64,000 nt of DNA from Ignavibacteriota bacterium (GTDB lineage Bacteria; Bacteroidota; Ignavibacteria; Ignavibacteriales; Melioribacteraceae): positions 310,001-374,000 of the forward strand of contig JADJGF010000001.1 in the NCBI GenBank assembly GCA_016708125.1, given 5' to 3'. Positions 26,376 to 34,767 of the stretch are shown piece after piece. Below the pieces are notes generated by a model, which had not been told where the DNA came from, ran no database searches, and worked only from the letters and a program-made list of their open reading frames with translations. A program made the position numbers and the translations under genes. Position 1 is the stretch's first letter; each line of letters starts with the position of its first letter.

Positions 26376-26771
26376 TTACCAAATATGACAAATTATTTCG
26401 CCGCCAATAGATTCTTTTTTTGCTTGTTTATCTGACAACAATCCCTTTGAAGTTGAAATAATTGCTAAACCCAATCCATTTAAAACTCTTGGAATACTAT
26501 CTTGATCACAATAAGATCTCAAGCCAGGTGTACTAATTTTTTTAAGACCAGTAATTGATGATTGTCCATTGCTATATTTTAAGTGAATTCTCAAAACATT
26601 TTGTTTGTTATCTTCAACAACATTATAATCTTTTATAAAGTTTGCATCTTTAAGGATTTCACTCATTCTGACTTTCATTTTAGAAGAAGGAATATCTACA
26701 AATTTCTTTTTAGCACTAATTGCGTTTCTAACTCTTGTCAAAAAATCTGAAATCGGATCTGTAACTGCCAT
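26376..26771 (-). CDS. rpsH: ribosomal protein S8
   Basis: This 131-aa 16S rRNA central-domain binder begins TDPISDFLTRVRNA. It contains RVLNGLGLAIISTSKGLLSD and ends with GGEIICHIW. In E. coli S8 represses the spc operon by binding the rplE start region; I did not find an obvious mimic here. It lies 18 bases after rpsN. Confidence 0.97.
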   Translation of the reverse strand: MAVTDPISDFLTRVRNAISAKKKFVDIPSSKMKVRMSEILKDANFIKDYNVVEDNKQNVLRIHLKYSNGQSSITGLKKISTPGLRSYCDQDSIPRVLNGLGLAIISTSKGLLSDKQAKKESIGGEIICHIW

Positions 26772-26789
26772 TAAATTTATCTCCTCCTT

Positions 26790-27059
26790 TTACCAGCTTG
26801 CTTTTTTAATTCCGGGAATTTCACCTTTGAGAGCCATCTCTCTAAAAACTAATCTTGATACACCAAATTTTCTTGAATATGCTCTTGGTCTACCAGTTAT
26901 AACGCATCTGTTACGCAATCTAATTTTCGAAGAATTTCTTGGAAGTTTTTGAAGTTCATCCCATTCTCCCTTTTCCTTCAATTCTTTACGTAAAGCTGCA
27001 TATTTTTCAACTAATTTTTTGCGTTTTTCTTCTCTGGCTAACAAACCTTTTCTTGCCAT
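26790..27059 (-). CDS. rpsN: ribosomal protein S14, zinc-free long form
   Basis: This is an 89-aa S14 of the C-minus type: the CxxC pairs of the short zinc form are absent, with only a single Cys in NRCVITGRPRAYSRKFG. It ends in LKGEIPGIKKASW. It lies 9 bases after rplE and 18 before rpsH. Confidence 0.97.
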   Translation of the reverse strand: MARKGLLAREEKRKKLVEKYAALRKELKEKGEWDELQKLPRNSSKIRLRNRCVITGRPRAYSRKFGVSRLVFREMALKGEIPGIKKASW

Positions 27060-27068
27060 AAAAATTCC

Positions 27069-27713
27069 CTAATTATTAATTTCTTTTTTCTTAAATGGAA
27101 AACCAAATGCTTTTAACAATTCAAACGATTCCTGATCTTTACCGGTTGATTTCATAACAAAAGTTATGTCCATTCCTAAAACTCTTGTAACTTTATCAAT
27201 ATTTATTTCAGGAAATATAATCTGCTCTTTAACACCAAGCGTATAATTTCCTCTTCCGTCAAACGATTTATCGGAAACACCTCTAAAATCTCTAATTCTC
27301 GGCATTGCTATTGTTATTAAACGATCTAAAAATTCATACATTCTATCTCTGCGCAAAGTAACTTTAGCACCGATTTTCATTCCCTCTCTTAATTTGAAGT
27401 TAGAAATAGCTTTTTTTGCAGTTCTAATACTAACTTTTTGTCCGGTTATAGTTTCTAAATCTTTGACTGCTTCATCTAATACTTTAGAATCTTGAACCGC
27501 TGCTCCAAGTCCCATATTTACAACAATCTTATCAAGTTTAGGAACTTGCATAACATTTTTATATGAAAACTGTTTCATAAGCGCAGGAACAATTTCACTT
27601 TTATATTTCTCATACAAACGAGGAGAAACTTTTACTTGTGGTGTTTGCTCTTTAACTGCTTCTTTTTTTGATACTTTTTTAGTTTTTTCTGCCATTTTTT
27701 TCTCAATAGTCAT
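27069..27713 (-). CDS. rplE: ribosomal protein L5 with N-terminal extension
   Basis: This is a 214-aa 5S rRNA-binding protein; most L5 proteins have about 180. The L5 core starts near residue 31 (RLYEKYKSEIVPALMKQFSYKNVMQVPKL) and runs to the end. The first 30 residues are lysine-rich and not part of the usual fold. The ATG at 27713 sits 6 bases after the rplX stop. An internal ATG at 27695 has a slightly better GAGA upstream and is an alternative start that would remove six residues. Confidence 0.95.
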   Translation of the reverse strand: MTIEKKMAEKTKKVSKKEAVKEQTPQVKVSPRLYEKYKSEIVPALMKQFSYKNVMQVPKLDKIVVNMGLGAAVQDSKVLDEAVKDLETITGQKVSIRTAKKAISNFKLREGMKIGAKVTLRRDRMYEFLDRLITIAMPRIRDFRGVSDKSFDGRGNYTLGVKEQIIFPEINIDKVTRVLGMDITFVMKSTGKDQESFELLKAFGFPFKKKEINN

Positions 27714-27719
27714 TTATGT

Positions 27720-28046
27720 TTATGACAACATTTCTCCACTGGATTTACTTACTCTTACAGATTTCTTTTTTCCAGTTTTATCATCAATTATAATTTTTTT
27801 TCCAATTCTTGATGGTTTATTAGTTTTGGGATCCAATAACATTACATTTGAAGAATGAATTGGAGCTTCTTTTTCAATTATTCCTCCTTGCGGGTTTTTC
27901 TGATTTGCCTTAGTATGTCTTTTTCTTAAGTTCACACCTTCAACAATAACTCTGTCTTTTTTAGGAAATACTTTTAAAATTTTGCCGGTTTTTCCTTTAA
28001 AGTTACCCGAAATTACAATTACATTATCTTCTTTTTTAACTCTCAT
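27720..28046 (-). CDS. rplX: ribosomal protein L24
   Basis: This 108-aa assembly initiator of the large subunit has a KOW motif at the N-terminus (KKEDNVIVISGNFKGKTGKILKV) and GIIEKEAPIHSSNVMLLDP in the middle. It lies 11 bases after rplN and 6 before rplE. Confidence 0.97.
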   Translation of the reverse strand: MRVKKEDNVIVISGNFKGKTGKILKVFPKKDRVIVEGVNLRKRHTKANQKNPQGGIIEKEAPIHSSNVMLLDPKTNKPSRIGKKIIIDDKTGKKKSVRVSKSSGEMLS

Positions 28047-28057
28047 TAAAATCCTCT

Positions 28058-28426
28058 TTATAATACTTCAGGTGCTAATGAAATAATTTTCATAAATTTT
28101 TTATCTCTTAATTCTCTTGCAACTGGACCAAAAATTCTTGTTCCTCTTGGTTCATCTTGTGCATTTAATAAAACCGCAGCATTTTCATCAAATCTAATAT
28201 ATGATCCATCTTGACGTTTAACTTCTTTTTTTGTTCTCACAATTACTGCTTTTGAAACTTCGCCTTTTTTAACTCCCGCATTTGGCAACGCAGTTTTGAC
28301 TGAAACTACAATTAAATCACCAACGCTTGCGTATCTTCTGTTACTTCCGCCTAACACTCTAATACATCTTACTTTTTTCGCACCGGAGTTATCAGCTACC
28401 ACTAAATTTGTCTCTTCTTGTACCAT
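28058..28426 (-). CDS. rplN: ribosomal protein L14
   Basis: This 122-aa protein at the subunit interface begins MVQEETNLVVADNSGAKKV, contains GEVSKAVIVRTKKE and ends with FMKIISLAPEVL. All are standard for L14. It lies 25 bases after rpsQ and 11 before rplX. Confidence 0.98.
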   Translation of the reverse strand: MVQEETNLVVADNSGAKKVRCIRVLGGSNRRYASVGDLIVVSVKTALPNAGVKKGEVSKAVIVRTKKEVKRQDGSYIRFDENAAVLLNAQDEPRGTRIFGPVARELRDKKFMKIISLAPEVL

Positions 28427-28451
28427 TTGAAATAAAATCCCCTATAAAACC

Positions 28452-28709
28452 TTATTTAGCTTTTTCTAAAATTTCGACTAATCGCCATTTTTTTAATTTA
28501 CTTAATGGTCTCGTTTCCATTATTTTAACTGTATCACCAACTCCGCATTCGTTTTTTTCATCGTGAGCCATAAATTTTGTAGTTTTTTTATAGTATTTTC
28601 TATAAAGAGGATGTGCAACTTTTCTTTCCATAGAAACAATAATGCTTTTATCCATTTTTGTTCCGACAACTATTGCAACTCTTGTTTTTCTTAGGTTACG
28701 ATTTTCCAT
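28452..28709 (-). CDS. rpsQ: ribosomal protein S17
   Basis: This 85-aa OB-fold 16S rRNA-binding protein shows VGTKMDKSIIVSMERKVAHPLY, FMAHDEKNECGVGDTVKIMETRPLSK and a final WRLVEILEKAK. It lies 26 bases after rpmC. Confidence 0.97.
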   Translation of the reverse strand: MENRNLRKTRVAIVVGTKMDKSIIVSMERKVAHPLYRKYYKKTTKFMAHDEKNECGVGDTVKIMETRPLSKLKKWRLVEILEKAK

Positions 28710-28735
28710 TTATTAAAAATTACTCCCGAATTATT

Positions 28736-28942
28736 TTACTTTTGTGCTGATGTTTTAAGTTGTCTTTCTCTTAAAAGAGTCTTCATTTTAGCTATATCTT
28801 TTTTAACTGTTTTTAACTTTGAAGTATTAGTTAAATTTTTTAATTCATGCTGAAATCTTAAATCAACTAAATTGAGTTCTTCTTCATTAATTCTTTTTAC
28901 AATTTCTTCATCAGACATTTCAACAATTTCGTACATTTTCAT
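28736..28942 (-). CDS. rpmC: ribosomal protein L29
   Basis: This 68-aa two-helix protein lies near the exit tunnel. It contains MSDEEIVKRINEEELNLVDLRFQ and KKDIAKMKTLLRERQL, matching L29. The ATG at 28942 has GAGG nine bases upstream; a second in-frame ATG follows two codons later but is farther from that site. It sits between rplP and rpsQ. Confidence 0.95.
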   Translation of the reverse strand: MKMYEIVEMSDEEIVKRINEEELNLVDLRFQHELKNLTNTSKLKTVKKDIAKMKTLLRERQLKTSAQK

Positions 28943-28959
28943 TGTGTTCTACCTCAAAA

Positions 28960-29376
28960 TTATTCGAAATCTGGTCTTGCAACCACTTTAGTTTTAATTG
29001 GTAATTTATGTGATGCAACACTTAAAGCTTCAATAGCTAATTCTTTTGTAACACCACCAACTTCAAACATAATTCTTCCTGGTTCAACAGGTGCAACCCA
29101 AAATTCCGGAGCTGCTTTTCCTTTACCCATTCTTGTTTCTAATGGTTTTTTAGAAACTGGTTTTGTAGGAAATATTTTTATCCAAACTTTTCCATCTCTT
29201 TTCATTTTTCTTGTAATTGCAATTCTACAAGCTTCAATTTGCCTGCTGTTTATCCAAGCCGGCTCAAGTGCTTTTAGACCCATATCCCCAAAAGCTACAC
29301 GCGCGCCTCTTGTAGCTTTACCTTTCATTTTGCCGCGTTGGGCTTTTCTAAATTTTACTCTTTTTGGCATTAACAT
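28960..29376 (-). CDS. rplP: ribosomal protein L16
   Basis: This 138-aa protein at the A-site/peptidyl transferase region begins MLMPKRVKFRKAQRGKMKG, the standard L16 opening. It contains WIKIFPTKPVSKKPLETRMGKG. The first ATG has GAGGAG eight bases upstream, so I keep the MLMPKR start. It lies 20 bases after rpsC. Confidence 0.97.
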   Translation of the reverse strand: MLMPKRVKFRKAQRGKMKGKATRGARVAFGDMGLKALEPAWINSRQIEACRIAITRKMKRDGKVWIKIFPTKPVSKKPLETRMGKGKAAPEFWVAPVEPGRIMFEVGGVTKELAIEALSVASHKLPIKTKVVARPDFE

Positions 29377-29396
29377 AAAAAAAACTCCTCGTTATC

Positions 29397-30038
29397 TTAT
29401 TCGGTTACTCTTTTGCCTAAAATTTCGCCGCGACAAATCCAAACTTTTACTCCAATTGCTCCGTAAATTGTATGAGCTGTTGTTGTTGCATAATCTATAT
29501 CAGCTCTTATTGTATGTAATGGAATTCTTCCTTCTTTATATTGTTCGGTACGAGCCATTTCTGCTCCTCCTAATCTTCCAGCACACATAACTCTTATTCC
29601 TTCAGCACCCATTCTCATTGAAGAAGTAATTGCTTGTTTCATTGCTCTTCTAAAAGAAACTCTTCCTTTTAATTGTGTAGCAATATTTTCTCCAACCAAA
29701 AATGCATCAAGTTCTGGTCTTTTAATTTCATTTATCTGTACTTTAACTTCTTTATTTATAACTTTCTTTAATTCTTGCTCTAATTGAGAAATTTCTTTTC
29801 CACTTTTTCCAATAACAACGCCAGGTCTTGATGTATGAATTGTTAAAATTACATTTTTTGAAGTTCTATTAATAATAATTCTTGATACACCAGCTTTTGT
29901 TAATCTTTGTCTAATATAAGACCTAATTTCCTTATCTTCTTTTAATTTTGAAGCATAACTTTTACTTTCATACCAATTTGATTCCCAACCACGAATTTTT
30001 CCTACTCTAAGACCTATTGGATTAGTTTTTTGACCCAA
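29397..30038 (-). CDS. rpsC: ribosomal protein S3
   Basis: This 213-aa mRNA-entry protein begins MGQKTNPIGLRVG, has a KH domain with RPGVVIGKSGKEISQLEQEL, and has the C-terminal domain GRLGGAEMARTEQYKEGRIPLHTIRADIDY split over its usual strands. The start is TTG directly abutting the rplV stop (TAATTG), with AGGAGGG four bases upstream of the stop/start. The coupling and the strong ribosome site support this start. Confidence 0.97.
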   Translation of the reverse strand: MGQKTNPIGLRVGKIRGWESNWYESKSYASKLKEDKEIRSYIRQRLTKAGVSRIIINRTSKNVILTIHTSRPGVVIGKSGKEISQLEQELKKVINKEVKVQINEIKRPELDAFLVGENIATQLKGRVSFRRAMKQAITSSMRMGAEGIRVMCAGRLGGAEMARTEQYKEGRIPLHTIRADIDYATTTAHTIYGAIGVKVWICRGEILGKRVTE

Positions 30039-30398
30039 TTAACCCTCCTGCAAAGTTTTTTTTAACGCTACCACAATTGTTACATGATTTGATCTTTTTA
30101 TTATTTTATAAGCTCTTCCCATTGGTGCCGGCAGAATTCTTTTGATTGAAGGACCAGCATTAACATAAGCTTCTTTAACAAATAAATCCGAAGGTTCATG
30201 CTTTGACTGTTCATCCTTATTAAAAAGATTAGATATTGCTGATCTTAAAACTTTTTCCGCATCTTTTGAAGGATGTTTTGGATTAAAGTGAAGAAGTTCA
30301 ATTGCTTTATCAACTGATTTTCCTCTTATTAGATCAATAACTAATCTCATTTTCCTTGGTGATGTACCAATGTATCTGTGAGTAGCTTGTGCTTCCAT
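30039..30398 (-). CDS. rplV: ribosomal protein L22
   Basis: This is a 119-aa exit-tunnel protein with the ATHRYIGTSPRKMRLVIDLIRGK opening and a beta-hairpin ending near GPSIKRILPAPMGRAYKIIKR. I chose the ATG at 30398 (MEAQATHRY), which has GAGGAAAA nine bases upstream. A longer TTG frame to 30413 lacks such a site. The gene abuts rpsC with no gap. Confidence 0.96.
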   Translation of the reverse strand: MEAQATHRYIGTSPRKMRLVIDLIRGKSVDKAIELLHFNPKHPSKDAEKVLRSAISNLFNKDEQSKHEPSDLFVKEAYVNAGPSIKRILPAPMGRAYKIIKRSNHVTIVVALKKTLQEG

Positions 30399-30415
30399 TA
30401 AAATTTTCCTCAAAC

Positions 30416-30706
30416 CTATTTTTTCATTTTTGAAGCTTTTTCAGCTTTAGTACCTGGATGACCTCTAAATATTCTTGTAGGCGAAAATTCACCTAATTTA
30501 TGTCCAACCATATTTTCAGAAATATAAACTGGAATCATTTTATTGCCATTGTGTACCGCAATTGTATGTCCAACAAATTCTGGTGAAATTGTACTAGATC
30601 TTGACCATGTTTTAATAATTTTTTTCTGTCCAGATTGATTCATTGTTTGAACTTTTGCAAGTAATTTTAAGTCAATAAATGGACCTTTTTTAACCGATCT
30701 TGGCAT
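30416..30706 (-). CDS. rpsS: ribosomal protein S19
   Basis: This 96-aa small-subunit head protein begins MPRSVKKGPFID, contains WSRSSTISPEFVGHTIAVHNG and ends with GHKLGEFSPTRIFRGHPG plus a basic tail. It lies 8 bases after rplB. Confidence 0.98.
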   Translation of the reverse strand: MPRSVKKGPFIDLKLLAKVQTMNQSGQKKIIKTWSRSSTISPEFVGHTIAVHNGNKMIPVYISENMVGHKLGEFSPTRIFRGHPGTKAEKASKMKK

Positions 30707-30714
30707 AATTTACT

Positions 30715-31542
30715 CTAGCTTTTTCTTCTTTTTATGATATATTTATTTGATTCGTTAACAACTTTTCTAGTTTTCAAACCTTTAGCTTTTTGTCCCCATG
30801 GTGATACAGGATGGCCGCCACCTGAAGTTTTACCTTCACCACCACCCATTGGGTGATCAACTGGGTTCATCGCAACACCTCTAACTTTTGATCTTCTTCC
30901 TAACCATCTTGTTCTACCAGCTTTTCCTAAACTAATATTCTCATGCGATGAATTTCCGACAGTTCCGTAAGTTGCTTTACATTCAACACTTACTAATCTT
31001 ACTTCACCGGAAGGCATTTTCAGTTGTGCATATTTTCCTTCGCGAGCAGTTAATTGAATTTCAGCTCCGGCAGATCTTCCAATTTGTCCGCCTTTACCAG
31101 GTTTTAACTCTACATTATGAATAACACTTCCTAAAGGTAAATCTTTTAATTTTAATGCATTTCCAATTCGAATTTCACTGCCTTCTCCGGATTGAACAAT
31201 ACTTCCAACAACCAATCCATTTGGAGCTAAAATATATCTTTTTTCACCATCAATGTAATGTAATAAAGCTATTCTTGCTGATCTGTTTGGATCATATTCT
31301 ATTGAAAATACTTTTGCCGGAATTCCATCTTTATCACGTTTAAAATCTATAATTCTATATTTTCTTTTATGTCCGCCGCCAATATGACGTGATGTAACTC
31401 TTCCAAGATTATTTCTTCCACCAGATTTATTCAATGATGAAGTTAATGATTTTTCTGGTTCAGATTTTGTAATTTCCGCAAAATTGGAAACCGACATAAA
31501 TCTTGTTCCGGGTGTATTTGGTTTAAATTTTCTTATTGCCAT
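30715..31542 (-). CDS. rplB: ribosomal protein L2
   Basis: This 275-aa protein is needed for subunit association and peptidyl transfer. It begins MAIRKFKPNTPGTRFMS. The conserved peptidyl-transferase loop reads GVAMNPVDHPMGGGEGKTSGG, with the key histidine present. It lies 23 bases after rplW and 8 before rpsS. Confidence 0.98.
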   Translation of the reverse strand: MAIRKFKPNTPGTRFMSVSNFAEITKSEPEKSLTSSLNKSGGRNNLGRVTSRHIGGGHKRKYRIIDFKRDKDGIPAKVFSIEYDPNRSARIALLHYIDGEKRYILAPNGLVVGSIVQSGEGSEIRIGNALKLKDLPLGSVIHNVELKPGKGGQIGRSAGAEIQLTAREGKYAQLKMPSGEVRLVSVECKATYGTVGNSSHENISLGKAGRTRWLGRRSKVRGVAMNPVDHPMGGGEGKTSGGGHPVSPWGQKAKGLKTRKVVNESNKYIIKRRKS

Positions 31543-31565
31543 TATTAAATTACTCCAGTACTAAA

Positions 31566-31859
31566 CTAAGCTTCACCAAACAAATCTATAGTTTGACCTT
31601 CTTTTAAGGTTATAATTGCTTTTTTAAAGGAAGCGGTTCTACCTTCAAATCTACCTTTTTTAGTAAATTGTGATTTTCTCTTCCCTTTATATTTTATTGT
31701 ATTTACATAAACAACATCTACATTAAATTTCGTTTTAATTGCTTTTGCTATTTCAATTTTATTGGAGTTTACATTAACAACAAATCCATATTGCTTTTTT
31801 TCTTCGGATAAAGCATTCATCTTTTCTGTAATTAAAGGTCTAATTAATATGTTTCTCAT
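31566..31859 (-). CDS. rplW: ribosomal protein L23
   Basis: This 97-aa exit-site protein docks trigger factor and SRP. It begins RNILIRPLITEKMNALSEEKKQ and carries the VVYVNTIKYKGKRK segment of L23. It lies 14 bases after rplD and 23 before rplB. Confidence 0.97.
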   Translation of the reverse strand: MRNILIRPLITEKMNALSEEKKQYGFVVNVNSNKIEIAKAIKTKFNVDVVYVNTIKYKGKRKSQFTKKGRFEGRTASFKKAIITLKEGQTIDLFGEA

Positions 31860-31873
31860 TTTCTACCAACAAT

Positions 31874-32500
31874 TTAATTTAGAATTTTTTCAATTTTTTC
31901 TATTGCACCTTTTTGAACTAGTAAAATTTGATTGTTCAAAAGATCATAAGTAGATGCATTAGTTGCTTCTAAAATGTTTATTCTATCAACATTTCTTCCG
32001 GATTTATAAACATTTACCAAATTATCAGCTGTTAGAAGTAATGTTTTTTTGCCATCAAGTTTTAGTGATTTCAAAATTGATATAAAATCTTTTGTTTTTG
32101 GTGAATCAAAATTGAAATCTTCAACAACAACAATTTGTTCAGCTTTTGCTTTATATGATAAAGCTGATTTTCTTGCAAGTTTATTCACTTTTTTATTTAT
32201 GGTTAGTGAATAATTTCTTGGCTTTGGACCGAAAATAGTTCCACCGCCAACCCACAAAGGAGATCTTGAAGAACCAGCTCTTGCTCCGCCTCTTCCTTTT
32301 TGCTTCCACGGTTTTTTACCACCGCCGCTAACTTCATTTCTTTCTTTTGCTTTATGTGTGCCTTGTCTTTTATTTGCTAAGTGAGCCTTAACAGATAAAT
32401 AAATCACATGATCGTTTGGTTCAATTCCAAATATACTCTCATTAAGAGTAATTTGATTACCAGTTTTCGAACCATCTATTTTATAAACATCTAAATTCAT
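31874..32500 (-). CDS. rplD: ribosomal protein L4
   Basis: This 208-aa tunnel protein has the extended loop KPWKQKGRGGARAGSSRSPLWVGG at about 67-90 and the globular Rossmann-like domain around it. In E. coli L4 also represses the S10 operon; no leader structure was identified beyond the hairpin at 33478-33507. It lies 14 bases from each neighbour. Confidence 0.97.
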   Translation of the reverse strand: MNLDVYKIDGSKTGNQITLNESIFGIEPNDHVIYLSVKAHLANKRQGTHKAKERNEVSGGGKKPWKQKGRGGARAGSSRSPLWVGGGTIFGPKPRNYSLTINKKVNKLARKSALSYKAKAEQIVVVEDFNFDSPKTKDFISILKSLKLDGKKTLLLTADNLVNVYKSGRNVDRINILEATNASTYDLLNNQILLVQKGAIEKIEKILN

Positions 32501-32514
32501 CTATGTACCAAAAA

Positions 32515-33138
32515 TTACTTATTGATTTCAATTATAGAATTAATAGCTCCAGGAACAGGTCCCTTTACTAATATTAAATTTTTATCCGGAATAATTTTAA
32601 CAATCTTAACACTCTTTATTGTTTTTCTATCATTTCCAGTTCTACCAGCCATTCTCTGACCTTTGAAAACTCTTGATGGGAATGAGCTTGCTCCAATTGA
32701 TCCGGGAGCTCTTAAACGATCGCTCTGCCCATGAGTTGTTCCACCAACTCCGCCAAAACCATGTCTTCTCATTACACCTTGAAAGCCTTTTCCTTTTGTA
32801 GTTCCGGTAACAGTAACTTTATCACCTTCATTAAAAAGACTTGTATTTAAATCTTCGCCAATATTAAGCTCGTCAACATTTGAGTAATTTTTAAATTCAC
32901 GCAAAATATGTGCAGCTTCGGAATTCATTTTAGCGAAAAATACTTTTTGTGAATTATTAAGATTTTTTTGTTTTCTACGTCCAAATCCCAATTGAATTGC
33001 TTTATAACCATCTTTTTCAATTGTCTTTTTTGCAAAAATTTTGCAAGGACCAACCTCAAGAATGGTAACTGGTAAAAAGTTCCCTTCTTGATTGAAAACA
33101 TTTGTCATTCCTAATTTTTTTCCTAACAACCCTGGCAT
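32515..33138 (-). CDS. rplC: ribosomal protein L3
   Basis: This 207-aa early-assembly protein reaches the peptidyl transferase centre. It begins MPGLLGKKLGMTNVF and contains GFQGVMRRHGFGG and GSIGASSFPSRVFKGQRMAG, the standard L3 signatures. It lies 12 bases after rpsJ. Confidence 0.98.
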   Translation of the reverse strand: MPGLLGKKLGMTNVFNQEGNFLPVTILEVGPCKIFAKKTIEKDGYKAIQLGFGRRKQKNLNNSQKVFFAKMNSEAAHILREFKNYSNVDELNIGEDLNTSLFNEGDKVTVTGTTKGKGFQGVMRRHGFGGVGGTTHGQSDRLRAPGSIGASSFPSRVFKGQRMAGRTGNDRKTIKSVKIVKIIPDKNLILVKGPVPGAINSIIEINK

Positions 33139-33150
33139 TTTAAATTCCTA

Positions 33151-33459
33151 TTATAACTTAATCTCTATATCAACACCCGCCGGTATATCCAATTTACTTA
33201 AGGAATCGACGGTTTTGTTATTTGAATTATGAATATCAATTATTCTTTTATGAGATCTAATTTCAAATTGATCTCTTGATTTTTTATCAACGTGCGGTGA
33301 TCTTAAAACTGTATATAATGTTCTGTCTGTCGGCAATGGAATAGGTCCAGATACAACAGCTCCAGTACTTTTAACAGTTTTAATAATTTTATCTGTAGAT
33401 TTATCAATCAAAATATGATCATATGATTTTAATCTAATTCTTATTTTTTGACCAGCCAC
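33151..33459 (-). CDS. rpsJ: ribosomal protein S10 (NusE)
   Basis: This 102-aa protein of the small-subunit head doubles as the NusB/NusG partner in antitermination. It shows KIRIRLKSYDHILID, SGPIPLPTDRTLYTVLRSPHVDKKS and HKRIIDIHN. The start is GTG. A 60-base gap with a long hairpin separates it from tuf. Confidence 0.97.
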   Translation of the reverse strand: MAGQKIRIRLKSYDHILIDKSTDKIIKTVKSTGAVVSGPIPLPTDRTLYTVLRSPHVDKKSRDQFEIRSHKRIIDIHNSNNKTVDSLSKLDIPAGVDIEIKL

Positions 33460-33477
33460 TTTTTCTCCAACATTTAA

Positions 33478-33507
33478 TTTAGCTTGAGTTAATTAGCTCA
33501 AGCTAAA
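33478..33507. promoter_or_regulatory. long hairpin between tuf and rpsJ
   Basis: The arms at 33478-33488 and 33497-33507 are perfectly complementary over 11 bp (TTTAGCTTGAG and its complement) around an 8-base loop. On the minus strand the stem is not followed by a clear T-run, so I favour an attenuator, processing site or leader structure for the S10 genes over a full terminator. Confidence 0.5.
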
Positions 33508-33519
33508 TATTATATAATT

Positions 33520-34728
33520 TTATTGATAAATTTTTGTAACGAGTCCAGCACCAACTGTTCTACCGCCTTCACGAATAGCAAATCTTAAACCTTCATCCAT
33601 TGCTATTTCAGTAATCAATTCAACTTTCATATTTACTTTATCTCCGGGCATAACCATTTCTGTACCTTCTGGTAAAGTTGCAACACCAGTTACGTCGGTT
33701 GTTCTAAAATAGAATTGTGGGCGATATCCGTTAAAGAATGGTGTATGTCTTCCACCTTCTTCTTTTGATAAAATATAAACTTCCCCTTCAAAAATTTTGT
33801 GAGGTGTAATAGACCCGGTTTTTGCAAGAACCATTCCTCTCTGAATTTCATTTTTATCAACGCCTCTCATCAAAATACCAGCATTATCACCAGCCATAGC
33901 TGCATCTAATTCTTTTCTAAACATTTCAATACCGGTTACAACTGTTTTCTTATGAACTCCAAGACCAATCAATTCAACTTCTTCACCTAATTTAACTTGT
34001 CCTCTTTCTACTCTACCTGTAGCAACTGTTCCACGACCAGTAATTGAGAAAACGTCTTCAACTGGCATAATAAACGGCTTATCTACACTTCTTTCGGGTA
34101 TTGGAACATACGAATCAACTGCATCCATAAGTTCCCATATGCAATTCATTCTTTCATCAGTTGCTGGAATTGAATCATCACTTGATGCTTCAAGAGCTTT
34201 AAGTGCAGAACCTTTAACAATTGGAATTTCATCACCAGGGAATTCATATTGAGTCAGCAATTCTCTTAATTCCATTTCAACTAAATCAATAAGCTCAGGA
34301 TCATCAACCATATCAACTTTATTCATAAATACAACCATTTTAGGAACACCAACTTGACGAGCTAAAAGTATATGTTCACGAGTTTGAGGCATAGGTCCGT
34401 CAGTAGCGGCAACAACAAGGATTGCACCGTCCATCTGAGCAGCACCGGTAATCATGTTTTTAACATAGTCAGCATGGCCAGGACAATCAACATGAGCATA
34501 ATGTCTGTTAGCAGTTGAATATTCTACATGTGCTGTAGCAATAGTAATACCTCTTTCTCTTTCTTCAGGTGCGTTATCAATACTATCAAAAGTTCGTTTT
34601 ACAGAAAGTCCTTTTTTAGATAATGACATTGTAATTGCAGCTGTTAGAGTAGTTTTACCATGATCAACATGTCCAATAGTACCAATATTAACGTGAGGCT
34701 TACTCCTATCAAATTTTTCTTTTGCCAT
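33520..34728 (-). CDS. tuf: elongation factor Tu
   Basis: This 402-aa GTPase delivers aminoacyl-tRNA to the ribosome. The P-loop GHVDHGKTTL is at about 19-28, RGITI in the switch I region, DCPGHADYVKNMITGAAQMDGAI as G3, and NKVDMVDDPEL as G4. Domains 2 and 3 are complete. This is the only tuf copy in the window, and it lies in the str position after fusA (39 bases). The tRNA cluster near secE, where a second tuf often sits, has none. Confidence 0.98.
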   Translation of the reverse strand: MAKEKFDRSKPHVNIGTIGHVDHGKTTLTAAITMSLSKKGLSVKRTFDSIDNAPEERERGITIATAHVEYSTANRHYAHVDCPGHADYVKNMITGAAQMDGAILVVAATDGPMPQTREHILLARQVGVPKMVVFMNKVDMVDDPELIDLVEMELRELLTQYEFPGDEIPIVKGSALKALEASSDDSIPATDERMNCIWELMDAVDSYVPIPERSVDKPFIMPVEDVFSITGRGTVATGRVERGQVKLGEEVELIGLGVHKKTVVTGIEMFRKELDAAMAGDNAGILMRGVDKNEIQRGMVLAKTGSITPHKIFEGEVYILSKEEGGRHTPFFNGYRPQFYFRTTDVTGVATLPEGTEMVMPGDKVNMKVELITEIAMDEGLRFAIREGGRTVGAGLVTKIYQ

Positions 34729-34767
34729 TGATTCTCTCCTTGTTGTTTTCTCTTTTCTAAATTTATA

